19,617 bases of DNA from Phycisphaerales bacterium. GTDB lineage: Bacteria; Planctomycetota; Phycisphaerae; Phycisphaerales; UBA1924. The position numbers were made by a program, and so were the translations under genes. The stretch lies in NCBI GenBank assembly GCA_030680655.1, contig JAUXUZ010000357.1:1-19617 (forward strand), written 5' to 3'. Below the pieces are notes generated by a model. It was given only the letters and a program-made list of their open reading frames with translations. It was not told the DNA's origin and did no database searches. Below, in pieces: positions 1 through 6,183 of the stretch. Position 1 is the stretch's first letter. Each line of letters starts with the position of its first letter.

Positions 1-586
1 CGTCGAAGGCGACGATCTGGGCGACCTTCTTGTCGTTGAGCCAGTGCTGGAACATCCCGTTGCGGATGTAGATACGTCCGGTGTTCCAGTTGTTGGCCTT
101 GTAGACCTTGTCTTCGGCGGGGCTGACAAGTTCGTACATCGCACCGACAGAGTGCGGGTCGCCCGGCTTAAGCCCGTGCCCCGCGTCGTCGAGCACCTGG
201 AATTCCGGGCCGGTCTGCCAGCTCGCCCCGTGCTTCTCGGTTGAGCGGTAGATGACCCCGCTGTTGGCCTTTGGCTCGCACTTGAACAGGAACTCAAGCT
301 CAAAATCCCCAAACTGATCGCGGGTCATGATGTCACCGCCGCCGCCGCTGGCGGAACTAGAGATCCCATTGTCCACGCTCCACCCCTTGGACGGAAAGTC
401 CTTCTGCTTGTAGCCACGCCAGGCAGACTTGTGGCCAAGGTTAACCCAGCCGAGAGCATCTCTGACGGTGAAGCGGTCCTGTTCGTGCGGAGGAAGCTTC
501 GCTAGCTCGCTCGGTGGAACGAGCTGGCCGCTCGGAGCGGGCTGGGCAAACGCTGCGGAAAGGACGACAGCGGCAAGAGTGAGCAT
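1..586 (-). CDS. Secreted DUF1080 / 3-keto-disaccharide hydrolase-like protein (3' end off the window)
   Basis: The minus frame is open from ATG at 586 to the window edge, giving 195 residues, with an in-frame stop upstream at 617-619, so 586 is the only ATG choice. Residues 1-14 form a short signal peptide (MLTLAAVVLSAAFA, then QP), so the product is probably exported. From about residue 45 it reads like the DUF1080 (PF06439, 3-keto-disaccharide hydrolase) beta-sandwich domain: GWVNLGHKSAWRGYK, then GWSVDNG, FGDFELEFLFKCEPKANSG, VIYRSTEK, and GPEFQVLDDAGH. The family is abundant in planctomycetes and is linked to glycan or 3-keto-sugar breakdown. The exact substrate cannot be told from this fragment, and the C-terminal part of the domain lies outside the window. 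Homology is by motif recognition only. Confidence 0.85.
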   Translation of the reverse strand, partial: MLTLAAVVLSAAFAQPAPSGQLVPPSELAKLPPHEQDRFTVRDALGWVNLGHKSAWRGYKQKDFPSKGWSVDNGISSSASGGGGDIMTRDQFGDFELEFLFKCEPKANSGVIYRSTEKHGASWQTGPEFQVLDDAGHGLKPGDPHSVGAMYELVSPAEDKVYKANNWNTGRIYIRNGMFQHWLNDKKVAQIVAFD

Positions 587-660
587 CGGGGCAGCATACC
601 AGATTGTACGAAATGTTCAACGGGGTCCCACCGAACCTTTGCCCTGCCGGGCACTCAGTA

Positions 661-1101
661 TCACGGCATAGCTCTCGTAAACAGGGCTCCCGTGATTAGG
701 GCGCGCGCGGTCCAGGCCGCGGTTCGCAGCCAGTTGCTCGTCGCGAGGCGGCGGATGAGGAGGGGCTGGTAACCGGTACTCAGTCTGTTGTGGAGGGGGA
801 CCTGAAGCAGCCACGTACTGGCCCAGATGACGGCGAGCAGGGCCGCGCCGGTGAGGGCGAGGGTGCGGTCGGCGGCGGTGGTGCGGAAGCAGAGGGTGGC
901 GGCGGTTGCAAGCTCGATGAGCATGACGGGGGCGACGACGAGAGTCGTGCGACGCTGGTGCTCGCGCTCGTAGGTGGTGAACTCAGACTTGCCGACAGAG
1001 CCAAAGAGCGGGTAATGGACGATCTGCACGAACCAGATAAGGCCGGTCATGAACCAGGTGGCCGCGGCGTGGACAATCAGGATGGCGGTGTCGATCGTCA
1101 C
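661..1101 (-). CDS. Four-helix membrane protein of unknown function
   Basis: This encodes 146 residues from a GTG at 1101 whose bases overlap the TGA of the upstream SRPBCC gene (GTGA), which decides the start. The same frame is open far upstream, but that part is antisense-type noise over the neighbouring genes. Four hydrophobic stretches are visible, at about residues 4-25 (ILIVHAAATWFMTGLIWFV), 52-70, 80-100 and 122-140. Polar motifs sit between them: QIVHYPLF, YEREHQRRT and LLQVPLHNRLS, then NWLRTAAWTARAL at the end. The QVPLHNRL and NWLRTAAW pattern vaguely recalls DUF1772 (anthrone oxygenase-like) membrane proteins, but I would not assign it. No clear Shine-Dalgarno precedes the GTG, so translation is probably coupled to the preceding gene. 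Confidence 0.8.
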   Translation of the reverse strand: MTIDTAILIVHAAATWFMTGLIWFVQIVHYPLFGSVGKSEFTTYEREHQRRTTLVVAPVMLIELATAATLCFRTTAADRTLALTGAALLAVIWASTWLLQVPLHNRLSTGYQPLLIRRLATSNWLRTAAWTARALITGALFTRAMP

Positions 1102-1586
1102 CGCGTGGTGCTCGGAGAGGTGGCTGCGGTTTCGTTCTGCTCGCGGGTGACCTGGTGGCGGAAGGCGAACATCTTTTCGAGCTTGCGGCGCGTAATCGCC
1201 CCGCCGAACGCGCGGCCCAGCCAGCCGAGGGGGAGCTGGTAGTCGATGTGGTCGGTGAGCGTGCAGGTTGTCGGGCTTAATGCGGTGACGCTGTGGCGGT
1301 GGGCCCACGATTTGAACGGGCCTGAGACCTGGAAGTCGGAGAACTCGCCGCCGTCTGGGCCGCGGTCGATGAATCCGGTGTGCTCGGCGATCCAACGGAG
1401 TTTGACGGGTCCGATGCTGAGTCGGAGAATGGCACGCTGACCGTTGGCGAGACTGGCGGGTGCCTGCTCGACTACGACGTGCTCCCACGGCGGGATGAGC
1501 CTGGTCAGGGCGTCGGCACTCTGGTGCCACGCAAAGACGAGCGACGCCGGAGCGTTGATGGTGGATTGTTTGGTGAAGACGGGCAT
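1098..1586 (-). CDS. SRPBCC family (START-like / polyketide cyclase-type) protein
   Basis: This is a soluble 162-residue protein with no signal peptide. It opens with the typical SRPBCC beginning: FTKQSTINAPASLVFAWH, then PPWEHVVVE, ILRLSIGPVKLRWIAEHTGF, the central FSDFQVSGPFKSWAHRHSV, and the C-terminal helix region GRAFGGAITRRKLEKMFAFRH. The fold is a helix-grip barrel that binds a hydrophobic ligand. Its closest general resemblance is to the stand-alone or epimerase-linked SRPBCC proteins often labelled cyclase/dehydrase. The gene starts 26 bases after the stop of the SDR gene and overlaps the downstream membrane gene by 4 bp, so all three are probably one transcript. The ligand is unknown. 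Confidence 0.85.
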   Translation of the reverse strand: MPVFTKQSTINAPASLVFAWHQSADALTRLIPPWEHVVVEQAPASLANGQRAILRLSIGPVKLRWIAEHTGFIDRGPDGGEFSDFQVSGPFKSWAHRHSVTALSPTTCTLTDHIDYQLPLGWLGRAFGGAITRRKLEKMFAFRHQVTREQNETAATSPSTTR

Positions 1587-1612
1587 GGTGGTTCAGGACG
1601 CGACGATGGACG

Positions 1613-2371
1613 TTAGCTGCGGCTGCGGACACGGCTGAGCCCGCCGTCGACACCGATAACTTGTCCGGTGACCCAGGACGATTCAGGGCCGAGGAGCCAG
1701 GCGATGGCGGATGCAACATCCCGCGCCTCGCCGATCCGGCCGAGCGGATGCATGGCGGTGGAGGCTTTGAGCGAGGCTTCGTTCGAAGTGAGACGGCCGG
1801 TGAGCGGTGTGCGCGTGAGGCCGGGGGCGACGGCGTTGACGCGGATCTGACGCGGGGCGTAGGTGGCGGCGGCGGCGAGGGTGAGGCCCTCGACGCCGGC
1901 CTTGGCTGCGGCGACGGCCTCGTGGTTGGCGAGGCCAATCCGGGCGGCGACCGATGACATGAGCACGATGGAGCCGCCGGCGTCGTGCATGGCCTTGACG
2001 GAGGCACGGAGGATGTTGAAGGCGGTGATGAGATTGGCGGTGAGTTGGTTGGCGAAGTCGCTATCGGTAGTGAGGTGTGCGGGCTTGAGGATGAACGCGC
2101 CGGCGAGGTTGGCGACGCCGGCGATGCGCCCATGAGTGGCGAGCGCGGCGGCGAAGAGGGCATCGACTTCAGCCGGGTGGGTGGCGTCTGCGAGGGCGGT
2201 TTCGACATCGACGGTGCCGCGCAGAATGTCGAGGCGGCCCCTCGTGCGACCGACGGCAAGCACGTTACGGCCGCTGGCTCGGAGCGTCTGGCAGAGAGCC
2301 GTGCCGATACCGCCCGCCGCGCCGAAGACGATGATTGCGCCGGTCGTGTCGCTTGGATTCAAGTTGCTCAC
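1613..2371 (-). CDS. SDR-family oxidoreductase lacking the catalytic Tyr
   Basis: This encodes 252 residues from GTG at 2371. The GTG overlaps the TGA of the upstream gene (GTGA) and has AAGGA seven bases before it, so I prefer it to the far upstream ATG of the same open frame. The Rossmann nucleotide-binding motif is at residues 17-23 (GAAGGIG), NLAG at 88-91, Ser at 139-140 (LMSS), RVNAVAPGLTRTPL at 177-190 and a C-terminal WVTGQVIGVDGG. Where classical SDRs have YxxxK the sequence reads VAAAK: Val153 replaces Tyr and Lys157 is kept; Ser140 sits the expected 13 residues earlier. Classical dehydrogenase activity is therefore doubtful, and it may be a divergent reductase or a non-catalytic NAD(P)-binding protein. 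It sits inside a cluster of membrane and SRPBCC genes. Confidence 0.9.
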   Translation of the reverse strand: MSNLNPSDTTGAIIVFGAAGGIGTALCQTLRASGRNVLAVGRTRGRLDILRGTVDVETALADATHPAEVDALFAAALATHGRIAGVANLAGAFILKPAHLTTDSDFANQLTANLITAFNILRASVKAMHDAGGSIVLMSSVAARIGLANHEAVAAAKAGVEGLTLAAAATYAPRQIRVNAVAPGLTRTPLTGRLTSNEASLKASTAMHPLGRIGEARDVASAIAWLLGPESSWVTGQVIGVDGGLSRVRSRS

Positions 2372-2844
2372 GGATGCGTCCTTGCAGGGGGTGTGGCGGA
2401 GGCGGAGCGGCGGTAGACCCGCGCGGCATGCAGCAGGATGAGCGTGAACGGCACCCACCACAGCAGGTCGTTGGTGAGCAGCGTCCAGCCCATCGACCAT
2501 GGGAGCTGCCCCTGCCCCGCGGCCATGACGAATCCGATCGGCCCGAAGATTTTTCCAAGCAAACCGACGAGAGTGATAGGCCAATGGCGAGTGGGGTTGC
2601 GGGCGGCGATCAGGTAGCCGATGCCATAGACGCCCACGATCATGCCGATGCAACCCCAGAGTTGCGGCCAAACTTCGTTGGTCGCCGCGTTCACGCCGAG
2701 CAGACGGAGTGTGAACTCAGGCGCTGCGATTGTCGCCGCCCCCCAGACAAGGTTGTAGATGCCAGCAGCGGTGAGCCAGTAGCACATCCACCGCGGCTCA
2801 GCGGGGGATGTGGGCGAGCGATTGGTCGCGCGTGGTTCGGGCAT
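2368..2844 (-). CDS. Small multi-pass membrane protein of unknown function
   Basis: From ATG at 2844 this gives 158 residues. ATGs at 2904 and 2937 are in the same frame, but none of the three has a good Shine-Dalgarno. I prefer 2844 because the extra N-terminal residues look non-functional (basic, low conservation style) and 2937 lies right beside the tRNA terminator. Four hydrophobic segments fall at about residues 20-40, 60-80, 88-108 and 120-145. Striking motifs are PQLWGCIGMIVGVYGIGYL, RHWPITLVGLLGKIFGPIGF and NDLLWWVPFTLILL. I have seen proteins of this look in planctomycetes and proteobacteria without a firm function. It overlaps the SDR gene by 4 bp and is probably the first gene of the 2844-661 operon. 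Confidence 0.75.
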   Translation of the reverse strand: MPEPRATNRSPTSPAEPRWMCYWLTAAGIYNLVWGAATIAAPEFTLRLLGVNAATNEVWPQLWGCIGMIVGVYGIGYLIAARNPTRHWPITLVGLLGKIFGPIGFVMAAGQGQLPWSMGWTLLTNDLLWWVPFTLILLHAARVYRRSASATPPARTHP

Positions 2845-2939
2845 GGTGTCGGGGCGGTTCGGATAAGCAGCGGTGAGGATCTTTTTCGCTCGCAAGTGGC
2901 GCATAGACGGGCGCCGATAACCCGCATCAAAACGCAAAC

Positions 2940-2960
2940 GGCCCCGGTGAAACCGGGGCC
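2940..2960 (-). terminator. Hairpin terminator of the tRNA-Lys gene
   Basis: A perfect 9-bp inverted repeat, GGCCCCGGT - GAA - ACCGGGGCC, lies 16 bases beyond the tRNA 3' end. In the minus direction it is followed by GTTTGCGTTTTG, a broken T-rich tail. That orientation fits termination of the tRNA transcript. On the plus strand no T run follows. Confidence 0.7.
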
Positions 2961-2976
2961 GCGATGCAGAATGAAG

Positions 2977-3049
<73 letters not shown>

Positions 3050-3058
3050 GATCGGGCG

Positions 3059-3086
3059 AGTTTAGCGCTTTGGGTGGTGGGGTCAA
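3059..3086 (-). promoter_or_regulatory. Sigma-70 type promoter of tRNA-Lys
   Basis: On the minus strand, TTGACC (3086-3081) and TAAACT (3064-3059) are separated by 16 bp. The -10 element ends 9 bases before the first base of the mature tRNA, leaving room for only a very short 5' leader. Both hexamers match the consensus well. Confidence 0.65.
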
Positions 3087-3191
3087 GGGAGGAGGGGTGT
3101 CGGGCGTGATGCTTGAGTCACGGGTGGGGAGGGCGGCCGTGGCGTGCGATGCGGTGGTCGCTGGTACAGAGTGCGACCGAGGGAGCGTGTA

Positions 3192-3266
3192 GAACCGCTG
3201 ACGCGGTTCGGGTTTGTGGGGTGGTTGACCGGGGGCGGTGCCCCGGGCTATGACCGCTGCGCGGTT
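3192..3266. repeat. Pair of GC-rich small inverted repeats around a G/C palindrome
   Basis: GAACCGC-TGAC-GCGGTTC (3192-3209) is a perfect 7-bp stem. The related ACCGC-TGC-GCGGT lies at 3253-3265, and the two share the arm sequences ACCGC/GCGGT. Between them, around 3229-3246, is an imperfect G-run/C-run palindrome (CCGGGGGCGGTGCCCCGG). The arrangement looks like part of a dispersed palindromic element rather than a gene or terminator. Whether it recurs in the genome cannot be seen here. Confidence 0.55.
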
Positions 3267-3279
3267 CGAGGCGTCAAGG

Positions 3280-3338
3280 CACACTCATCCGGCTTGCAGA
3301 GCCTCGCCCCCTTCTCCCAGCGAACTGGGAGAAGGGGG
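3280..3338 (+). repeat. Palindromic repeat element, copy A
   Basis: The element begins CACACTCATCCGGC and ends in a perfect 14-bp stem, CCCCCTTCTCCCAG (3307-3320) - CGAA - CTGGGAGAAGGGGG (3325-3338). A smaller inner inverted repeat (GGCT...AGCC) lies at 3291-3303. It is laid out like copy B just downstream and like the copy inside the helicase gene at 15865. No T-run follows the stem, so a simple intrinsic terminator is less likely than a REP-like mobile palindrome. Confidence 0.75.
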
Positions 3339-3342
3339 CAGG

Positions 3343-3401
3343 CACCCTCACCCGGCCTCGCCGAGCCTCGGCCACCCTCTCCCAGCGGAGCTGGGAGAGG
3401 G
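3343..3401 (+). repeat. Palindromic repeat element, copy B
   Basis: This begins CACCCTCACCCGGCCTCG four bases after copy A and ends in a perfect 12-bp stem, CCCTCTCCCAGC (3375-3386) - GGA - GCTGGGAGAGGG (3390-3401). It has the same architecture and orientation as copy A: a CAC(A/C)CTCA(T/C)CCG head, a variable inner GC palindrome, then a CCCTTCTCCCAG-type hairpin. The two copies are therefore a direct tandem pair. Confidence 0.75.
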
Positions 3402-3512
3402 GCTATGGGGGCTTCGTTCGCAGAGGTTGACCGCGGAAGGACCCCCTCCTAACCTTTCCCCCCTTGGTCCGGCCGCTTTTGGTCGTCCTGAGGACTGACA
3501 GGACCCTTTTTC

Positions 3513-3743
3513 ATGCTCCCTCCACAAAGAATTTCTTACGGCCGTTCACGCCGCCGCCGCGCCCACCACGCTATGGAAGCGATCTCCATCGGCGTTGACC
3601 CGGTCTCGGGCATGCCGAAGCTCCACCACCGCGCGTCGGCCGAGTCTGGCTATGTGCGTCCGGGGCTGACGGTGGTCGTCCACAAGCTGGGGATCGGCGC
3701 CCCGAAGAAGAAGAAGAAGGCTGAAGGCGGCGAGCAAGTCTGA
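3513..3743 (+). CDS. rpmF: 50S ribosomal protein bL32, cysteine-free form
   Basis: This 76-residue basic protein has the bL32 layout: an N-terminal SYGRSRRRRAHHAM that corresponds to the usual SKSRRDMRRAH segment, then GMPKLHHRA and GYVRPGLTVV. It is a component of the large ribosomal subunit. In many bacteria four cysteines bind zinc around the PKLPH motif. Here the equivalent region, from DPVSG through SAESG, contains no Cys at all, so this is a zinc-independent (C-minus) type. The C-terminal tail is Lys-rich (KKKKK). AGGA at 3500-3503 sits nine bases before the ATG. Position directly before plsX and fabH is the classic rpmF-plsX-fabH order and supports the call. Confidence 0.92.
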   Translation: MLPPQRISYGRSRRRRAHHAMEAISIGVDPVSGMPKLHHRASAESGYVRPGLTVVVHKLGIGAPKKKKKAEGGEQV

Positions 3744-3856
3744 CCCTTGCGTGACCGCGTCGTGTCGCTGGCGCCTTGATGGCGCGGCTGGCGGACGGGC
3801 ACGCTGAACTCGGTGCTTCTGGTTCATCCCCTTCGCTTATCGGAGTGACCCGCCTC

Positions 3857-4912
3857 ATGCGCATCGGCATCGACGTGATGGGCGGCGACCACGCGCCCGA
3901 CGCGATTCTCAAGGGGTGCATGCTGGCGAGGGAGATCCTCGAGCCGGATGACCAGTTGGTGCTGATCGGGCAGGAACCGGTCATCAAGGAATACCTGGCT
4001 GACTACGGCGTCAACGAGCCGCGGTTTGTCATTCACCACTGCCCCGATGTGATCGAGATGCACGAGCACGCCGTGGAGGCGGTGCGCGGCAAGCCGGAAT
4101 CGTCGATCGTGCACATGGCCAAGCTTGGCTCGGCCAAGGCGGCGGCGGTGGGGGGCGAGCGCTGCGATGCGGTGCTCTCTGCGGGGAGCACGGGGGCGTG
4201 CGTGAGCGCGGCGACGATGTACATGCGTCGGCTTGAGCACGTGCACCGGCCGGGCATCGCGGTGACGATCCCGACGTTCTGCGGGCCGTTTGTATTGATG
4301 GATGCGGGCGGGAACCCAGAGCCGCGCGACACGCACCTTCAGCAGTACGGGATCATCGGCGAGGTGGTGGCGAAGAAGCTGCTGGGGCGCGAAGACCCGC
4401 GCGTGGCGGTGCTGAACATCGGCACGGAGGAGGGGAAGGGGACGGACCTGATCGGGCAGACGTACAACAGGCTCAAGAACACGCCGGGGATTAACTTCGT
4501 GGGGTACATCGAGGGGCGTGAGCTGTTCGAGGGCGGGGCGGACGTGGTGGTGAGCGACGGGATGCTGGGCAACACGGTGCTCAAGACGGTGGAGGGGCTG
4601 GCGAAGAGCCTGTTCTCGGGGCTGGCGCGTGAGATCATGCTGCGCGACCCGAACCTGATGCTGGCGCTTGAGCCGGTGTTCAAGGACATCTTCAAGAAGA
4701 ACGACTACCACGAGCACGGCGGCGCTCCGCTGCTTGGCGTGAACGGGATCTGCATGATCGCGCACGGCTCGTCGTCGGACCGGTCGATCCGGGCGGCGAT
4801 CAAGCAGTGCCAGCTGTACGTCAAGACGGGGTTGAACCAGGCGATCGTCGAGCGGCTGACCGAGGTCGAGCAGATGAACGCTCAGATGGGGAACCCGGCG
4901 CCGGTGGCGTGA
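3857..4912 (+). CDS. plsX: Phosphate acyltransferase PlsX
   Basis: This 351-residue cytoplasmic or membrane-associated enzyme converts acyl-ACP and phosphate to acyl-phosphate, the acyl donor for PlsY in phospholipid synthesis. The start at 3857 (MRIGIDVMGGDHAP) is the family's usual N-terminus and has GGAG upstream; the longer frame from 3776 adds 27 atypical residues. Family motifs are all present: DVMGGDHAPDAILKG, then SAGSTGAC, MDAGGNPEPR, NIGTEEGKGTDL, FVGYIEGRELFEGGADVV, VSDGMLGNTVLKT, and GGAPLLGVNG followed by AHGSSSDRSI. Length is typical. It is followed 129 bases later by fabH, as in many bacteria. Confidence 0.97.
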   Translation: MRIGIDVMGGDHAPDAILKGCMLAREILEPDDQLVLIGQEPVIKEYLADYGVNEPRFVIHHCPDVIEMHEHAVEAVRGKPESSIVHMAKLGSAKAAAVGGERCDAVLSAGSTGACVSAATMYMRRLEHVHRPGIAVTIPTFCGPFVLMDAGGNPEPRDTHLQQYGIIGEVVAKKLLGREDPRVAVLNIGTEEGKGTDLIGQTYNRLKNTPGINFVGYIEGRELFEGGADVVVSDGMLGNTVLKTVEGLAKSLFSGLAREIMLRDPNLMLALEPVFKDIFKKNDYHEHGGAPLLGVNGICMIAHGSSSDRSIRAAIKQCQLYVKTGLNQAIVERLTEVEQMNAQMGNPAPVA

Positions 4913-5024
4913 GTGGTGGGCGGGGGATTTTGAATCAGCTGGCGCGTGCGGGGATAGATGGACCATTGTGGTGGGCTGTCCCTGTGCTGCCGCAGAGGGC
5001 TCGTGGGTTACTGGTGTGGGCGCG

Positions 5025-5030
5025 TATGAT
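5025..5030 (+). promoter_or_regulatory. Possible -10 element close to the fabH start
   Basis: TATGAT matches the sigma-70 -10 consensus at five of six positions and ends 11 bases before the fabH ATG. The intervening bases, GCGGGCGACCC, contain no convincing Shine-Dalgarno. No good -35 is seen at the right distance. If used, it would give fabH an internal, nearly leaderless transcript in addition to read-through from plsX. Confidence 0.3.
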
Positions 5031-5041
5031 GCGGGCGACCC

Positions 5042-6082
5042 ATGGGCACACCATCTGCTGCTGCTGTCTCCGCCAAGCCGCCCGCGTTGCCGAAGATCGG
5101 CGTTGCGATCCTCGGATCGGGCTCGGCGGTGCCGACGCGGGTGGTGAGCAACGACCAGATCGCGGCGCTGTGCGACAGCAGCGACGATTGGATCTTCCAG
5201 CGCACGGGCATCCGCAACCGGCGGATCTGTGACCCGGCCGATGGCGAGAGCAACCGGACGCTCTGCACCGATGCGCTGAGGCGGGCGCTGGAGAGCGCGA
5301 GCGTCGCGCCGAACGAGCTTGACCTTGTGATCTGCGGGACGATCACCCAGGACATGCGGTGCCCTTCGACGGCGTGCCTGGTGGCTTCGGAGCTTGGGTG
5401 CGGCACGGCGGCGGCGTGGGATATCGGCGCGGCCTGCTGCGGGTTTGTGTACTCGCTCAACACCGCGCACGATCTGATCCGGTCGGGCTCGTTCAAGACG
5501 GTGGGGGTGATCGGGTGCGACACGGTGAGCGCGATCACCGACTACACCAACCGGAACGTGGCGATCCTGTTCGGCGATGCGGCGGGGGCGGTGGTGCTGC
5601 GCGCGACCGACGATGTGAGCAAGGGTGTTGTGGCGCAGTGCAACCACGCCAACGGGAACGGCTGGCAGGAGTTGTACATGCCGGGGTGGGACGAGCACAT
5701 CAAGGATGGGGCCGATCGCGCGCTGGTGCGGACGGGGTGCCTGCACATGAACGGGCGCGAGGTGTTCAAGTTCGCGGTGACGACGTTCTGCTCGCTGATC
5801 AAGGAGACGCTGGACAAGGCGGGGCTGTCGGTCGAGGACGTCGACATGTTCGTGTGCCACCAGTCGAACATCCGGATTCTTGAGGCCGCGTCGGAGCGGT
5901 TCGGGATCGACAAGGAGCACCTGTACGTCAATATTGAGAAGTACGGCAACACGTCCGCGGGGAGTGTGCCACTGTGCTTCGATGAGCTGCGGCGTGGCGG
6001 GCGGATCAAGGAGGGGCAACTGGTGATGTTCGTGGCCTTTGGGGCCGGGCTCACGTGGTCGAGCAGCCTCTGGCGGATGTGA
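5042..6082 (+). CDS. fabH: Beta-ketoacyl-ACP synthase III (FabH)
   Basis: This 346-residue thiolase-fold enzyme condenses acetyl-CoA with malonyl-ACP to start type II fatty acid synthesis. The Cys-His-Asn triad is visible: Cys132 in DIGAACCGF (a second Cys follows where other FabHs have Ala or Ser), His273 in CHQSNIRI and Asn303 in KYGNTSAGSVP. Other family motifs are DDWIFQRTGIRNRR near residues 49-61, LFGDAAGAVVL at 176-186 and the C-terminal FVAFGAGLTWSS. The first 18 residues (MGTPSAAAVSAKPPALPK) are an Ala/Pro-rich extension before the usual start. It lies last in rpmF-plsX-fabH and is followed by a strong terminator. Confidence 0.97.
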   Translation: MGTPSAAAVSAKPPALPKIGVAILGSGSAVPTRVVSNDQIAALCDSSDDWIFQRTGIRNRRICDPADGESNRTLCTDALRRALESASVAPNELDLVICGTITQDMRCPSTACLVASELGCGTAAAWDIGAACCGFVYSLNTAHDLIRSGSFKTVGVIGCDTVSAITDYTNRNVAILFGDAAGAVVLRATDDVSKGVVAQCNHANGNGWQELYMPGWDEHIKDGADRALVRTGCLHMNGREVFKFAVTTFCSLIKETLDKAGLSVEDVDMFVCHQSNIRILEAASERFGIDKEHLYVNIEKYGNTSAGSVPLCFDELRRGGRIKEGQLVMFVAFGAGLTWSSSLWRM

Positions 6083-6111
6083 CGGATTGAACTCGTGGAA
6101 TAAGAACGAAC

Positions 6112-6136
6112 AAGCCCCGGCGCTGGCCGGGGCTTT
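6112..6136. terminator. Bidirectional intrinsic terminator between fabH and the dockerin gene
   Basis: AAGCCCCGGC (6112-6121) - GCTG - GCCGGGGCTT (6126-6135) is a perfect 10-bp stem followed by TGTTGTTG on the plus strand. On the minus strand the same hairpin is followed by GTTCGTTCTTATTCC. It lies between two convergent genes, the fabH stop at 6082 and the minus-strand stop at 6184, so it can serve both. Confidence 0.85.
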
Positions 6137-6183
6137 GTTGTTGCTGGTCACTCTTGATGTTGCCGGACGGCTTGCTGGGCGGC

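Larger units (their letters stand above)
3087..3512. other. Gene-free intergenic region rich in palindromic repeats
   Basis: I see no credible coding sequence here; the frames that stay open have no recognisable protein. It holds several inverted repeats (listed separately at 3192-3266, 3280-3338 and 3343-3401), followed by a C/T-rich run before rpmF. The promoter for rpmF-plsX-fabH should lie here. TTGACC at 3225-3230 with TATGAC at 3249-3254 is a possible match, but it is embedded in a palindrome and far upstream, so I do not call it. Confidence 0.7.

Noticed and set aside
640..653. TGCCC-TGCC-GGGCA hairpin after the membrane protein gene as a terminator
   Set aside because: The stem is only 5 bp and no T-run follows in the minus direction, so support is too weak.
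661..2259. A 532-residue minus-strand open frame spanning three genes
   Set aside because: Only its last 146 residues have real protein character (the membrane protein). The rest is Ser/Pro/Arg/His-rich shadow translation across the SDR and SRPBCC genes in another frame, common in GC-rich DNA.
3225..3254. TTGACC ... TATGAC as a promoter for rpmF-plsX-fabH
   Set aside because: The spacer is 18 bp and made of a G/C palindrome belonging to a repeat-like element, and it lies about 260 bases before rpmF. The match is as likely to be chance.
4913..5041. A small gene or regulatory RNA between plsX and fabH
   Set aside because: No open frame with a ribosome site and no convincing hairpin; only the -10-like TATGAT stands out.
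3824..6151. A 775-residue minus-strand open frame opposite plsX and fabH
   Set aside because: The composition is His/Arg/Pro-rich with no motifs, and it runs exactly antisense to two confidently identified genes. It is a codon-bias shadow.
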